The position numbers and the translations under genes are program-made. From Prochilodus magdalenae (lineage: Eukaryota > Chordata > Actinopteri > Characiformes > Prochilodontidae): a stretch of 64,000 nt of DNA. Every line of letters begins with the position of its first letter. Position 1 is the first letter of the stretch. Location: positions 289,001-353,000 of the forward strand of contig JAMWET010004999.1 in NCBI GenBank assembly GCA_024036415.1. Direction: 5' to 3'. Of the stretch, positions 27,943 through 40,850 are shown piece by piece. A model generated the notes under the pieces. It ran no database searches. It was given only the letters and a program-made list of their open reading frames with translations, and was not told the DNA's origin.

Positions 27943-28989
27943 AGGCCTATATAACCCTAAAGTACTGGCCAGCCCAAGGCAAAACAACATGCTGGTTTCA
28001 CTGGGAGTCCTTAGGGCCACATACATGTAGTCGTAAAGGTCAAAACATTTGTGAACCTGAAAATAACATGTGAATAATTTAGGGTCATGACCTTTAGGCA
28101 CGCAAATTATGTTTGTGACGGAGAAGAGGTTACAGGTCAAGGACCGGTAAAACGCACATCAAAAGGTGACTAGAGATGTGTGAATTCTTTTGTGAAATTA
28201 ATGACTAACTGTACAGAGACATCTGAGCAGTGGAACCTGAGCGGGAGTGTGTTATCATGAACACCGTCGTGGTTGTGACCTGCGCTAGAACAACACCACT
28301 GCTATGTTATTTACAGTAACACAACTTTGAGTGACCTAATGCTTTCATAAAAGACTTTGGCAAAAACAAAGAGAAAGAACACCCTAAACATTATTTCAAA
28401 TAGTGGTGTGCGTTTGCTAGACCATCCTTTCATTTATTTTCAGTCAAAACAGCCATTAAGTCATTTATTTTTCAGACTCAGGAAATCAAGAGGGCACATA
28501 TATTTAACAGAGCACTTTGTGTTTCCACCCTTTGCCTTTATTATACATGCTTTGCTACTTGCTTTTATCAAGGAAGCCTTTTCCTGCTTCTTGTGAACAC
28601 CTTTAAAGTTTATCTTAGAAGCTCAGTTTTCTAGTACAGAGTTTTTCTTTTTTGTCTACTGTATGTCCTTTCCTCTGCAATGCTGTCTTGACAGCTAAAG
28701 AATCTTTTTAGACCCATAACAGTGGAATGTCAGGGAACACCTTTTGTCGGGAGCACACAGCTGTAATGCTGCATTCGTATGTTTTTGTTCACATGTGAAG
28801 CTATACAAATGCTGGTATGTCCACATTGTTACTGTTACGAATGGATGGATATGGAGGCAGAGGATGCTCTGTACTCTTCTGTTGTATAGTCCTGGGTTCA
28901 TTTGGAATGTAACAAGAAGACATTTGCTATCCATGGCCTCCGAAAAAGTGTTGCTAAAGAATTCTGGGAAAACAGAACTCTTGCCCTCC

Positions 28990-29175
28990 TTCCATTACTC
29001 CGTGTCCAAAGGCATACAGTCAGGTGAAATAGAAATGGTAATTTGCCCCTAGGTGTGAATGTACATGTCTGTGTGACTGGCAGCCTGTCCAGGGTGTTTC
29101 CTGTCTTCTTAACAATGAGCGCTATGGTAGGCTAAAACACCCAGAAAGATAAACGGCTTAGAAGACAATTGAATA
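28990..29175 (+). repeat. dispersed repeat, second copy of the 23060 family
   Basis: Shares gtccaaag-cat-cagtcaggtga, gcctgtcc-ggtgtttcctg and a final gataa-c-gcttagaagac with the copy at 23060-23325. It is truncated at the left. Confidence 0.65.
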
Positions 29176-29943
29176 AATGAACAGATAAACTCTTGCAGCA
29201 TACGGTGGCAGAATGTTCTCTTGCAATTACTTTGAAAACAAAGGACTATCTGGTTTGCTATCATCCCTCTGTGTGCATACAGCATCACTTGTTGGTCTTA
29301 AGATTTGAAGGATGGAACAGTTAAAGTACAAAACCAAACAGTGGACCAACTAGGCACTAATAGATCTGAATTTACATGTAGGTGTTAGAGACTTTAGGCG
29401 CTTCAATAAAATCCCCATTTTGATTGGACCTAAACAAAAGGCAGCTCCTTTAACTTCTGTATCTCCTATGGTTAATTAGCAGTTACAGGAAACACACTAC
29501 AAGAAAGAAGAACAGTCTGGAACTGCCGGCAAGTGGTTAATACTACATAAAATCAAATTTGCATTCCAAACTCGTTCAATAACATAAGCCTCTTTGACAT
29601 ATCAAATACCTCCAAATGTAACTTTTGAGTCATCTTCTTAGATCCATGGTCTGGTATCAGGGAACTAGTTTTGTTTTTTCAAAGGGCTGAGCTGATACAG
29701 GCTTCAAGGTTCTATCAATATTGTTACTCCATGGTTCTTTGATGCTAAACTTGAACTGCAGCTTTGAAAAAAACAAAACCTCTAAAATAAAACCTTTAAA
29801 AATAAAAACCCTCTGGTGGATCCAAACACACTCATAACAATAACTCAGCCAGCTTGTGTTGCTGTACATGCAGTAAGTGAATAATAAACTGAACAATATG
29901 CATTAGAATGCAATAAGCCTGCGATTCCAAAGGGTTAATCAGT

Positions 29944-29999
29944 CTGTGTGTGTGTGAGTGTGTGAGAGAGAGAGTGTGTGTGTGTGTGTGTGTGTGTGT
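29944..29999. repeat. (TG)n/(GA)n compound microsatellite
   Basis: TG repeats, a short gagagagaga block, then TG repeats again. Confidence 0.95.
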
Positions 30000-30701
30000 C
30001 CTAGTTATGCATCTGTCCCTGAGGCTGACTGAGGAAGCCCTGCTTGCTATTTGAAGACTACTAACAAGAGACTTCTAATGACATGTGTGGTCCTTCAGGA
30101 CTATAGAGGGCTAATGAGAGTCACCCAGAGAAGTTTATGGCTGCAGACCAAGTGCAATGTGAACACGATGTCCAACAATCAAAGACCCAGAGGAACATAT
30201 TAGGAACACACATACACACCCGCTAAAGGGACAATTTGTAATAATGTTTGTTTGAAACTACTAACATTATCGACAGAATGCAAAAAATAACAGTTTTTAC
30301 AGTTACATCAAAGATGTTCATATATCATGATGCAGCAACATTTCCACAGGGTTAGTATGCTAACAACTACCACTGGTCTGTTCTGTCTCGTACTATCAGT
30401 TTGTACGTTAAGAGGCGATAGTGAGTCCCTACAATGTCATCTTCTATCATTCCAACATGGGGGGGGATGATCAGCCACCATTATTACAACCACCACCGCT
30501 CGCTTCCATCAATAATCCTCATTCAGAAGCAAACAAAAGAAGCGTGCCACATTGTCTTGCTAGGGGCATCTGAGCCAACCGTGGTTATTCCAATTATTTG
30601 GTGGGTGTTCATAATATTTTGATATGGCGATCTTGATTACTTTACTAAGTAAAACATGTCACAGTTTTTTCTCCTGGAATGCAGTTAGTAGCTAGACTCA
30701 C

Positions 30702-30879
30702 TGAAAAACATTGGGCCCAAACACGGTTGCCAGGTTGAGTGCAGTCATGCGGTTGTGGTGCTGCTGCTTTTCCACCTGGGTTAGGAAATAACACAGATAG
30801 CGCAGGACGCTGTAGTGAACATCTGGCAACCGCAGCAGGAGCTCACGCACATCCTTACAGAAGCTGTCCTCACTGGATT
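30702..30879 (-). CDS. fam13a: fam13a coding exon 4 (RhoGAP C-terminal half)
   Basis: The 178-nt exon lies between an acceptor ttcttatag and a donor gtgagtc. It begins with two bases of a Glu codon and ends after CA of a His codon finished by exon 5. It encodes residues 151-208. LLLRLPDVHYSVLRYLCYFL and NRMTALNLATVFGPNVF are the last two conserved RhoGAP blocks, and the Asn of the NLA motif is near residue 198. The exon is open and well conserved. Confidence 0.93.
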
Positions 30880-31589
30880 CTATAAGAAAACAAAACAACA
30901 CAAAGAATGACAAAAGATAATACAGGGCCTGCCCACTTTCCACAATCCAACAATATTACATTCATCTAAGCATGGGAAGATGAATAGCACAGTTAAGACC
31001 ACCCTTAATCCTCTCCATTTAATACACTCAAAAATGCAGCTAAAGGTTGTGTTTTTTTTTCTCACAGCATAGAGGCCAACAAGTCAGAGAAAGCTCCAAA
31101 ACAGGAAACAGGCAGCATAGTCAGCATGACTATCTAACTAGGTCAAAGGTGGCCCAGCGAATCAGGAAGGCTGATTCAGAGTTATTAGGAAAGGAGGTTG
31201 GGGGGGCTTTTTAACAGCTGCAGAAGCGTGCGTGTGTGTTCAGCCAAATTGATGGAGAGAGTTGCAAGTTGAGATACACTTGAGTCTCAGTAACAGTGGT
31301 GGCTCCAGTCAGCCACAACAGTAGGCAATGCAGAATTGGAGTAGAGGACCAGTATAAAGAAGACCAGTATAATGAAGACAAGACCAAAAATTACTGAGGA
31401 TTTCATTCGTATTTATACTGACTTTATATAATAAAAGCGTAAAGTTTTAAAACTTAAACCCACAATGATTGGAACTGCCTCATGAAACAGCCAGTTTCAT
31501 AAGTACCGCAATAATATAACCACTTGACAATCACATCGAATGACAAACATTCAAATCACTAATTTCACCGGAACAGTGAAAAAAGAAAA

Positions 31590-31930
31590 TTCAAAAGAAG
31601 TTGGAACCCTGTGCAAAACGTTAATAAATACAGAAACTCAGACTGCTCGGGTTGTGTAATGCTGTACAACACCTGTTAGAATATCTCATGACTAATTAGA
31701 TTAACTGGCACCAGGTCAGTAACAGGACTGAATTTAAAAGGAGCAACCAAAGAGCCAGAGTCTCTCAGAAGTAAAGATGGGGAGGTGTCTCCACCATGTG
31801 AAAGGCTGCACCAGCAAATTGCGCAACAATCCAAGAATAACATTTCTCAACGTAAAACAGGAAAGGGATTTCATCATCTCCGAATCCCTCTATGTATTCA
31901 AGGGACAAGGTCCATACTAAAACCAATATT
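31590..31930 (+). repeat. relic of a DNA-transposon-like dispersed repeat
   Basis: Blocks such as aaaaggagcaaccaaagagc, cagagtctctcagaagtaaa, gatgggga and caagggacaaggtccatact follow the order of a repeat common in fish genomes, from recall. It has no open frame of note. Confidence 0.5.
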
Positions 31931-32706
31931 AGATAACAATATTGACTACTGAATATTTAACTAAAAATATTAAGTGCTGAAATATTATACTATGTACATG
32001 TTATTTCAGCTTTTATTTTAATTTTCAACTATTTTGTAAAAATGCATGTAAATTACATCGCAGGCACCTCAGAGTTGCAACTCACAGCTAGTTGCAACTA
32101 GAGTTAGGTATAATGCATTATAACATGACATTATAACGTGACATTGTGATATTGCATTGCAAAACTGTGAGCATCATGAAAATTTCACAATGCATTCTTA
32201 ACCTTTGAAGAATCACTGTTCTGTGCCATTAATGTAAGCAAGACTAAGAAACACTTAAGTGACTAACTCTTACTATGCAATACTGCAACACAACTATATT
32301 CAGGTTTTTACTAGAAGTTCTAATCCAATCTGACATCCAGTGAGAGTGAGAGGAAATTCCAAAACTCAGTCATGTGAGGAATGGTCACATGTAGAGTGAG
32401 CGGTAACAGGTGATACAGAGCAGTGAAATATTATCTGCAAACACACATTTTCACCCCTAATACAAACATGTCTTTTATGCTTGTTTCCTGACACCTAAGG
32501 TGCACCATCTGTGCAGGATATTTAGTATGCCCCTTGAGAGCAGCGAGACAGAGCACGAGCGAGAGAGAGACACGGAGACTGAGGGAAAGACAGAGAGAGG
32601 AGCAAGAGACATAGCGAGAGAGACAGGACTAGCAAGACTTGACAGAGAAAGAGCAAGAGAGAAAATAGAGAGAAAGGTAAAGGAGAACAACAAAGAAGAC
32701 TGAGAT

Positions 32707-32895
<189 letters not shown>

Positions 32896-35488
32896 AGTAA
32901 GGAGCTTCAGAGACTCAGAAAGACTGAAGCAAGTGAAAGAGCCTGGTTGTTGGAGGAGCGGGAGAAAGAGGAACAGAAAGTGAGGAGTAAAAAAATTACA
33001 GAAAAAGGAGTACGAGCAATCAAGAGAAGAGTAAAATAGAAAAACAGAAAGGGAAAGTGCAAATGATAAATAGAAAAGAAGTGAGATATAGAGAGCAGTG
33101 AGAGAGATACATTGAGGAGCATAAGAGAGAGAGAGGGAAATAGAGAAGCCAGTGATAGACACTGAGAGAGACTGGAGGAGAGGAAGAAAGCGAGATTGTC
33201 AATGTTGAAAGAGACATAACGCCAGAGAATGGTTGGAGGGGGCGGTGAGGAAGAGAGAGTGTTTTGCCAGAGGCGTATTCAGGTCACCAACCCTGTGAAG
33301 GAAACACTGGCATCTACACTTCGCTTGGAGACAAGTTGTTCTCCACAGATGCAGACAGTAATGACTTTAGGATGACTTCTGAAACTCCTCCCGTTTCCCC
33401 CCAGACCCCTCGCTCTATTTTCACATCACACTTCATCTGACATGAAAAGGCCGGTGCTGCATCTAAGCCTCGGTGCTGATCTGTGCTGTGGGCTCGGAAA
33501 GGTTCTTTCACAGCTCTGTTCTGTAATGCATCCACTGGCTCCAGGCCTAGACAAACAGGGCCGCTGATTACAACTTCATCTAATCTTTTACACCCACAGG
33601 CTACTCGCTCAGCAACACAAATCTGCTGTAATGCCTCTCAGCTGGCACAAATAGACTCAGTTTGGGTCACTAACCGAGCGTCAAACTGAGGTAAACATAC
33701 GCTGATGCTTCAAGAGTGGGGCCCTCCTGCTAAGCCTCTGATGGCAGAACCCATGTGTTTAGACAGTGACTCACGGGGGGCTAAAAATAGATGCAGTAAA
33801 ACAAAGCACAACCCTGACCCGAATCACAGCAGTCGCTCTGAAGAGCTGTAGGAGGCTTTGGATGAAACAACAATTCAGACTTCTGACCCACTTAGTTTTA
33901 CAGTGAGAAATTAAGAGTGAAACAGCCGTCAAAGTTAAAGCAGACCAGCCATGGGAGAAAAACGGTGATCTGATAATGTGCTTTAAAGAGTCTAAGACAT
34001 AATCAGTGAGACATAACGAGGTCCATTCTTGCACAGACACAAGGATAAAGCTTTATGATTGATACGATAATTTAAGTTTAAGTTTTTTTTTTCTTATCTT
34101 TTTAAAATTATGTTATTTTTATTTTTGGAATATTTTATTGTAATTAAAGGTGCCATAGAAAGGCATTTACATTGGTATAGTAAATAAAGAGCTTGGTATG
34201 TAGTACTGCCACACCATGAACCATTAAACACTGTTATCTCCTCCTGTAAGTATTAATTCTTTCATTTACCGAGTAGGAAAGTGAAACAAGCCAATTCCAA
34301 AACGCTTGTCTGTTATGTAACCGTCCTGACTCATTAATATGCACTCAATATTTACATACAACACCAACAGAGTAACAACAATGAAAATTTTACTGTGTGT
34401 CAACATGTCAACTATGTGTGGACTAGGTGTCGAAATCTACCTTTCCATTCTGTTAAAGTTTTGTCGGCACCCTTTCCAAGGAACCGAGCGATCAGCAGGT
34501 ATGGTTGATGCTCATCTTTAAACGAGGCTGGTGTTGGCTTCCTGCTTGTCTATTTTGCTCCTTAATCAAATGTTCCATTAAAAGGCTACAGTTTGACAAG
34601 CGACAGACTGCGGCAGCATTTAAAGCAAAACAGTAAGTTAGCAAATAGCAGGCCAACTTCAGCTTCCACATCTTTAACAAAATCCCAGACAGTTTTAATC
34701 TAAAGTTTTGAGTTTTTTCTGCACATTTCAGTCTAGACAGTCTCTCAAACCTTCTCTCAAGCAGCTTCACTCAGCGTTTAACACTGAAGAGACTGAACTG
34801 AGGAGGAGTTCCACCTTTATTAGCATCACAAACCCCACAGCAACCTGCAGTAGCAGCCTTGCTGTGTGATTTTAGCACTGCTTGATGGTGCAAATCAGAT
34901 GATCTTAAACGGATGGTTTCGGAGTGAGCAACTTTAATTTACTTTGATGTCAAGATCGAAAGCGCAAAGCCAGTATAGACACTTTTACATATAGCTACTA
35001 GCAAGCCTCAAGTAACTTATGTTAGTATAGCTAGTTTGTACAAGCTGTAGCATTTAAGGTGGAACAGCACATTCTGTTAAGAAGCTTCAGAATAGGAAGC
35101 CATGTACTGATCGTTCGGTTCTTCAAAAAAGATATGAAAAAGTGTCCTTAAATCCTTAAAAAAATATCATAATGTGAAAACAGGTGTACAGAAGGTGTAC
35201 AAAATAACCCCTTACATGCCATTTGCAAGCACATCTTAGTGCAGAACTGATTTAGCTGGGTGAGGGGGGATGCTTAAACAGAGCTTACTCCCAGCACACC
35301 GTAAACAGGGTATTCCACAAAATGTAAGGCAGCCCTCAAATCACACCTCATCCTTTACTGCAGGAATAAGCCAAACTTTGATTTCATGTGACCTCGCTCT
35401 CAGGAAAGACACATCACAAGTATTAAGTTGCCATAGCAACAGCGGCCTGTGTCTGCTGCTGAGCTGGCAGTGCTTTTGACTGGCTCAC

Positions 35489-35698
35489 CGTGATGAAGCT
35501 GAATGACTGCGGCATGAATAGTGGAGTGAACAAGGCCTTCAGGCAGCTCCCTCAGGTACTGTTTCAGTAGGCTGGCCACAGTGCAGACCTCAGCCTCCTG
35601 CTGAAGGTCAAGATCCTCCCCACTGTCCAGTTTCTGCTTCAGGCTGTCCACGACACGAATGCTGCCACTCACACGGAACAGGCCTTCCTGCTCCATCC
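35489..35698 (-). CDS. fam13a: fam13a coding exon 3 (RhoGAP arginine finger)
   Basis: The 210-nt exon starts after tctctcag with two bases completing a Gly codon and ends at a gtgagc donor after one base of a Glu codon. It encodes residues 81-149. GLFRVSGS near residues 85-92 is the RhoGAP arginine-finger loop, with Arg88 as the predicted catalytic residue that would stimulate GTP hydrolysis on a Rho-family GTPase. VASLLKQYLRELPEGL near residues 120-135 is the second conserved RhoGAP block, including its Lys. Both blocks are intact, so GAP activity is plausible, although which GTPase is the target cannot be read from the sequence. Confidence 0.93.
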
Positions 35699-36559
35699 CT
35701 GAGAGACACACAGGCAGACATAGAGAACATAATATGACTCTGTGTCATCCTTCCGAGAATTTGTGTGGTGTTCACACAGTCAACTGTGAAATGTAAATGA
35801 TCTGAATGTACGGAACCTCTTGTGCTTCATTAATGTCTATGTCTGCGACATCCCACAACATTAAAAGACGGGAACATACGTCTGTTTCTAAGTAGCTAGG
35901 TATGCTTGTACAAGGTCTTTTCATTAGGTCATTATACCTAATAGGGAAGTGTGGAGCACAACCTAACAGGGTAAGTGGAAAGCGAGTTTGGTCGTCATGT
36001 CATTTTCCTTTGGCAACACCATCTGTATTTTTTATAGCAAGTGTTTACTGTTTACTGTTTACTGATTACTGCGCTGTAATGGTAATGCCAGTCACACCTA
36101 TTTTTCCATAACCACCATCTTGGTGGCTGCATATACACTCATCATCAAAAAAGCAGCTGTACACAGAAGGAAGTGTGGGACTGCAATGCTATTTGGAACG
36201 AAGAGAAAGGTTAGCAGGAACAATGAAGGATGAAAAAGTCACACTGGTATGGTCTATAGTTATTGAACTACACATACAGAAGTGACTATGGGTCAGGTCA
36301 CAATGTTTGATAACGCAACATGCCAGACATCTCATCATGGAGTTGTAGAGGTTCCTGATGGTGTCCTGTTATAATCCATTCCATGCAGCTTGAGGGGTGG
36401 AGGTGGAATGATGCCAGACTTTCTGGACATGAGCAAGAATCATTCCCATGTCTCATGATGTCAAACCTACCCACCAAGTTTCATTCCTGACGGTCGATTC
36501 CAGAACCGCATACATCCTAAAAACCATTATAAAGTCACTACACAGTTCCAAACTCTGTG

Positions 36560-37110
36560 CGCAATGTGCAGTCCTGGTGTTCAGCACGCAGTCACTGGAC
36601 TCAATAAAATACTTTCTCTGGAGTGAAGAAGCATGCTTCACAAACTGGCAGTCGGATGGATGAATCTGGGTTTGTCGGCTACATACCGGAAAGTATAGCA
36701 TGGACCGTGATGTTTGGCGGAGGGGGGGTAATAGTGTGGGTCTGTTTTTCAGGGTTTGGGCCTCTTAGTTTCAGTGAGGCGTAATGTTAATACCACTGCA
36801 GGCAACTATATGAATCCATCTTGGTGGCAACCATTTGGTAAAGTCCAGAAAAGAATTCTTTACCAAGTCATGGTGAAGCAGGTTTTAGCAGATTTGGTAC
36901 GCAGGAACGCCAGTGGAATGCACAAAGCCGTGACCTTCAAGTCAGACCTTCTTATCCAACATCAGGCTGACATTACAAATGCTCTTCTGACTGAATGGGC
37001 ACAATTCCCCACAGACACACAAAATCCAGTGGAAAGCCTTACCAGAAGAGTGTTATGTGTGCAAATAAGGCCAAATCTAATTTGATGTCCATGGTTTGGA
37101 ACAAGTCCCA
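36560..37110 (+). pseudogene. Tc1-like transposase relic
   Basis: Landmarks of a fish Tc1 family appear in order on the plus strand: ctctggagtgaagaagcatg (WSDEA-like), cagtcggatggatgaatctg, gttcggcgg/ggagggggg-like G-rich box at 36714-36730, then aacatcaggctgacattac, aatgctcttctgactgaatg and gtggaaagccttaccagaag near the C-terminus. Frames are broken repeatedly. One open stretch (36756-37085) keeps the C-terminal peptide ADITNALLTEWAQFPTDTQ. It is non-functional. Confidence 0.75.
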
Positions 37111-37638
37111 CTTGGCTCATACATCTATGATGGTCAGGTGCTTGCTTTTTTAAAAGTGTAGTTATTAAATAGCACCCTTTAGAATCAATCTTAGATTCAA
37201 CACACTGAGAGCTAGCCATGCTAAAGTACAGCCTCATAAGAGCCATAAGAGTGCCATAAGAGAAAGATAAGTGTGTTTGTTCTACATAATAGCCAAAACT
37301 ATATTTACCAGTATTTTACCTGCTCCACTATTTATATACAGATATTTCTGTGATTTATTAAATTATTTTTTTAGCTTAAACTCAAATATTTATAAAAGGA
37401 TTTAGCAATAAAAAGCAAAATGTGTTATGGTGTACACGCCTTTTCCTTGATTCACATTAAGTATGTTTATTGGTAAATAACAACACATGGCGTGTACCAG
37501 CCCTAGAGTTGCTGGTGAAAGTTTGTAAGATATTATACTGTACTGCCATCCGGTGGAGAATAAGGGGAAATGCTGCCTATAAAAAATCATAATCTCACAT
37601 TTCAAACATTTCTGAACACTGACAATTGCTCACCTGTA

Positions 37639-37668
37639 AAAAATAAATAAATAAATAAATAAATAAAG
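37639..37668. repeat. (AAAT)n microsatellite
   Basis: About seven aaat units. Confidence 0.95.
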
Positions 37669-38989
37669 AATTCACTGACATACACAACCTAATCCTTTGT
37701 GTATTTGATTTGCCTATTAAAGGGTTCTTTCGTTCAAGTAGGTAGTAATGAAGTCATGTAAATTTACCCTTGTTTTTTATGGCTTTATTTGAGTTCGCAT
37801 TTTTAGCATGACACTATTTGCCCTCAGATATAACTAGCCAGTAGGCAACAACAGCATAACTCGACCTATACAGCCATTCATTTACTCTATTTACACTGAC
37901 CTTTTTGGTCAAAGTGCAATCTGTAAAAAAACAAAACAACAAACAAGTGTTGCTTTGAAGTTCGTGATTCAAATGTGTGTACTGCTTCCACAGGAACAAA
38001 ATATATGGTTACAATTACCCTCTTTAGCCAAATAATGGAGATGATTTATCTCATTTTAGTCACATGGTAACAATGTCTACATTTGAAACAAGCAAATTCA
38101 AGGCTACACTTGAGTAGTGGAGAAAAGCAGGGTTATTTTAGCTACTAAATAAAGCATTACATAAGTTCCGTTACACAATCATTTGGTAATGTAGCACCTT
38201 TCATACCCACTTATGCTGCCAGTGAATGTCCAAAAACCCAGGCCTCCCAAAAACTGCAACACACTGAACCAGAAACGGATCTTCCTAACTCTAATAAACA
38301 TTTGTCATGTTTGAGTTGACTTTTGTTTGAGCTTGACATTTATTTCATGCTCAGTGCACCAGATAAGCTAAATCAATAAATAAACAAGCTGCTATGCAGA
38401 ATTACTATAGCCTGACTGGCCAAGGTGATCCAGTGACAACATCCAGAGCACCAGTGATAAATGGCAACTAGTTGATTGATTAAGGGTGATTACTGCACAG
38501 CACATGATAACAACTTCCATGTGACTAATCCTAAAGGTAGCTCCTTCAACCCAACCCTGCTACCCTGCTGGTACCATGTTAACCATCTAAACTCCTAAGG
38601 ACTTTATCGGAGCCCACATTTCATATCTGAACTTCATTATCTTAGTGAATTAATAGTACATACTGAAAATGTCCAGAATTACCAAATATATATAATATAT
38701 TAATATTAAAAGTCAGTTAGCACAGAATATGGAGACAGAAGGCATAAATTCTGTAAAATATCAAAACAATGGGTTGTACCTTCACCTTAGAGACAGCACA
38801 CACCACCTGCTAGACAATGAAACTAATCTGCAAAACACACAGTGACCAGCATGCAGGCTGTGATAAGAGTATCAGGTGACTAGGGTTGGTCAATAATGCA
38901 CCAACTAAAAAACAGACTCAGACAAGTTACTGTCAAGTCTTCTTAGCTGACCTTAGGTCAAGTTTCCTGCCCTTTGTTTTGCCTCTACA

Positions 38990-39110
38990 CGCCCTGGCCA
39001 CTTTATTAGAAACTTTTTTCAAAGGCAGGTAGTTAAAGGCTTGTAATCTCGTAATGCTGTTATTACCACAAACATCCATCCAAGAATGATCCTGTGGTCA
39101 GAAACTGATG
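38990..39110 (+). repeat. Tc1-type terminal fragment
   Basis: The block ctggccactttattagaaac (from about 38994) matches the terminal repeat text of a widespread vertebrate Tc1-type element. The sequence after it is diverged. Confidence 0.5.
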
Positions 39111-39167
39111 AAGAGAATAGACATAACAAATGACAACAGATGAGCTCTGGTATGTTCTTTTACTCAC

Positions 39168-39378
39168 CATGCTGTCTCAGGTACTCCACCATGCTTCTGA
39201 CCACCAAGGGCACTCCGTCTTTCATCAGGCCCAGCTCTCTCATCTCCAGCAAGGAGACACCGAACACCTTCTGGCCTCCTGTGACAGTGGTGGTGGCGGA
39301 GGCAGGCCAGGGCTTCAGGATGGGCAGCTGGACCATCTTCTTCATGTCCTCCCGGATCTGCACCGCTGCCTTGTTGTG
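39168..39378 (-). CDS. fam13a: fam13a coding exon 2 (basic N-terminus and start of RhoGAP)
   Basis: The 211-nt exon runs from an acceptor ending in tctcaaag to a donor gtgagta, starting in phase 0 and ending after one base of a Gly codon. It encodes residues 10-79. KAAVQIREDMKKM near residue 12 resembles the FAM13A N-terminus. KVFGVSLLEM at about residue 46 opens the RhoGAP fold, and GVPLVVRSMVEYLRQHG is its first long helix. Residues 28-45, rich in Ala, Thr and Gly (SATTTVTGG), look like a species-specific linker. The exon is open throughout. Confidence 0.9.
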
Positions 39379-40054
39379 CTTTGAGAAACATAAGAGAGGA
39401 GAGCAGTCAACCACAGGCACGGCTCTCCTCGACCTCATAGCTGCTACTCCTGCCCCCGATCTCTCATGAGGCTCCTTAAGGACTTTATGGTGTTCCTAAT
39501 GTGAGACAACAGAATGCTGTGGCATGGATACAAGAGGGACCTAACCTGTCCCTGCTGCTACGTCAGGGCACCGTTGCTGTGCACCTGTATCTAGGGGAGT
39601 AGGCTAAAGCAAGCAGTGGCAATTAGCCTATGACAATGCCCAAAGAAAAGACAGCTGACACAGCGTTTATAGATAGGGATGGTAGGGAATTAGGTAAAGA
39701 AGAAGGGGGGAAATCTGGGAAGGATGAGAAAGTTATTGCTGTAGGCTTAACATTAAAATGCAAATGTGAGAGTCATAAATATGGATTAAGATGAACTTTA
39801 TATTCACAATTTCATCTTACTTCCTGGTAAATGCCCACATACATTGTGAGCACAGTAGAGCTACACGAGTGGTACAGGTGCTGGCATGCTGGAAACGATC
39901 CTGCCCTTCAAGCTGCATTTTCTGCCGCTGCAGTCTACAGTTTCTGTTTAAAATATTCATGTTTAGTGTAGCTTTGTTTCTACTTACAGCTCCAGACAAA
40001 ATTGGAGCATGACAGAGATCATTAATCTCCCAAAAAAAATGTATCTCCATTTTT

Positions 40055-40255
40055 GTCATTTTTACTTTTATGCATCATTTGATCACATTTGATCTGCTGT
40101 TTACACTGTTAAAAAACCAAGATGAATGGACTCACAGAAATGGTCCAAAACTTGGACGAACGTCTGGTTCCATTGACTTACATTATAATTAAACTAGGGT
40201 TTTGCCCTCTCCTGTATAGCTCCCATTTTGGAGATACTGTTTTTCTTTGGACAGC
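40055..40255 (+). repeat. dispersed repeat (pairs with 49005-49175)
   Basis: Shares cttttatg-catt, gatgaatgga-caca or caacagaaatg, ccaaaa, ctggttccattga or ctggctccattga, cattttggagata with the copy at 49005-49175. A short third piece is at about 63418-63470. Unnamed family. Confidence 0.65.
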
Positions 40256-40675
40256 GTCAATACAAGTTAAACTCATTTAGCGTTAGCCTTGTTAGCTGTA
40301 TGGACGCCACTCACGACGAAAAAAAAAGCAATTACTCAGTTACTGGTTTGGAGAAAACAAGAGACATATGATGACAAACACACCTTTCAGCTATTGTGAA
40401 CACACATTTGGGAATCTGGAGTGCCTCCTAAACTATAAGACAAAAGACAAGGTGTGCCTAAAACAGAAAACGCGTGTTGCCATTTAGTAATGTAGTTGAA
40501 TAACACCGCCCACAGCCTAGGAGCGACCTTAGCAAAGGTGTGTCCTTTTCCTCTAATTAAACTGCTCTGCTCTGCTCTGAATAAAGTTTATCTTTGACGA
40601 TAATGTCTACAGTCGGCCAAAGCCTGTACACATGTGTCGACACAAACCTAAAGCTATATCTTTTTGTCCGAATAT

Positions 40676-40850
40676 TCCCGTTCCACCTTAAATGGTGCAG
40701 CTATTTTCATTTTGGCGTCTCAGTCATTTAAAGGGACCACTTTAAATGGTGTAGCAGTTACATACCGTGACCGCTGCTCTAACGGTGGCGCACTGCTGCC
40801 AAGCGGAATACAATATAAACCAATGAACTCTTAAGGTGGAGCGAGACAAT
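40676..40850. repeat. MITE with TTCCACCTTAAATGGTGCAG end
   Basis: The left end cccgttccaccttaaatggt is mirrored by cttaaggtggagcgaga at about 40829. It is the larger relative of the 88-bp foldback at 961-1048, with an internal duplicate of the left end (ccactttaaatggtgtagca, about 40738). Confidence 0.55.

Larger units (their letters stand above)
26179..30701. other. fam13a intron 4 (4.5 kb)
   Basis: Contains two TG microsatellites (27909-27940; 29944-29999) and one dispersed repeat copy (28990-29175). The rest is AT-rich without visible genes. Confidence 0.55.
35699..39167. other. fam13a intron 2 (3.5 kb)
   Basis: Holds a diverged Tc1 transposase relic (36560-37110), an (AAAT)n tract (37639-37668) and a Tc1-type end (38990-39110). 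No exon was recognised. Confidence 0.55.
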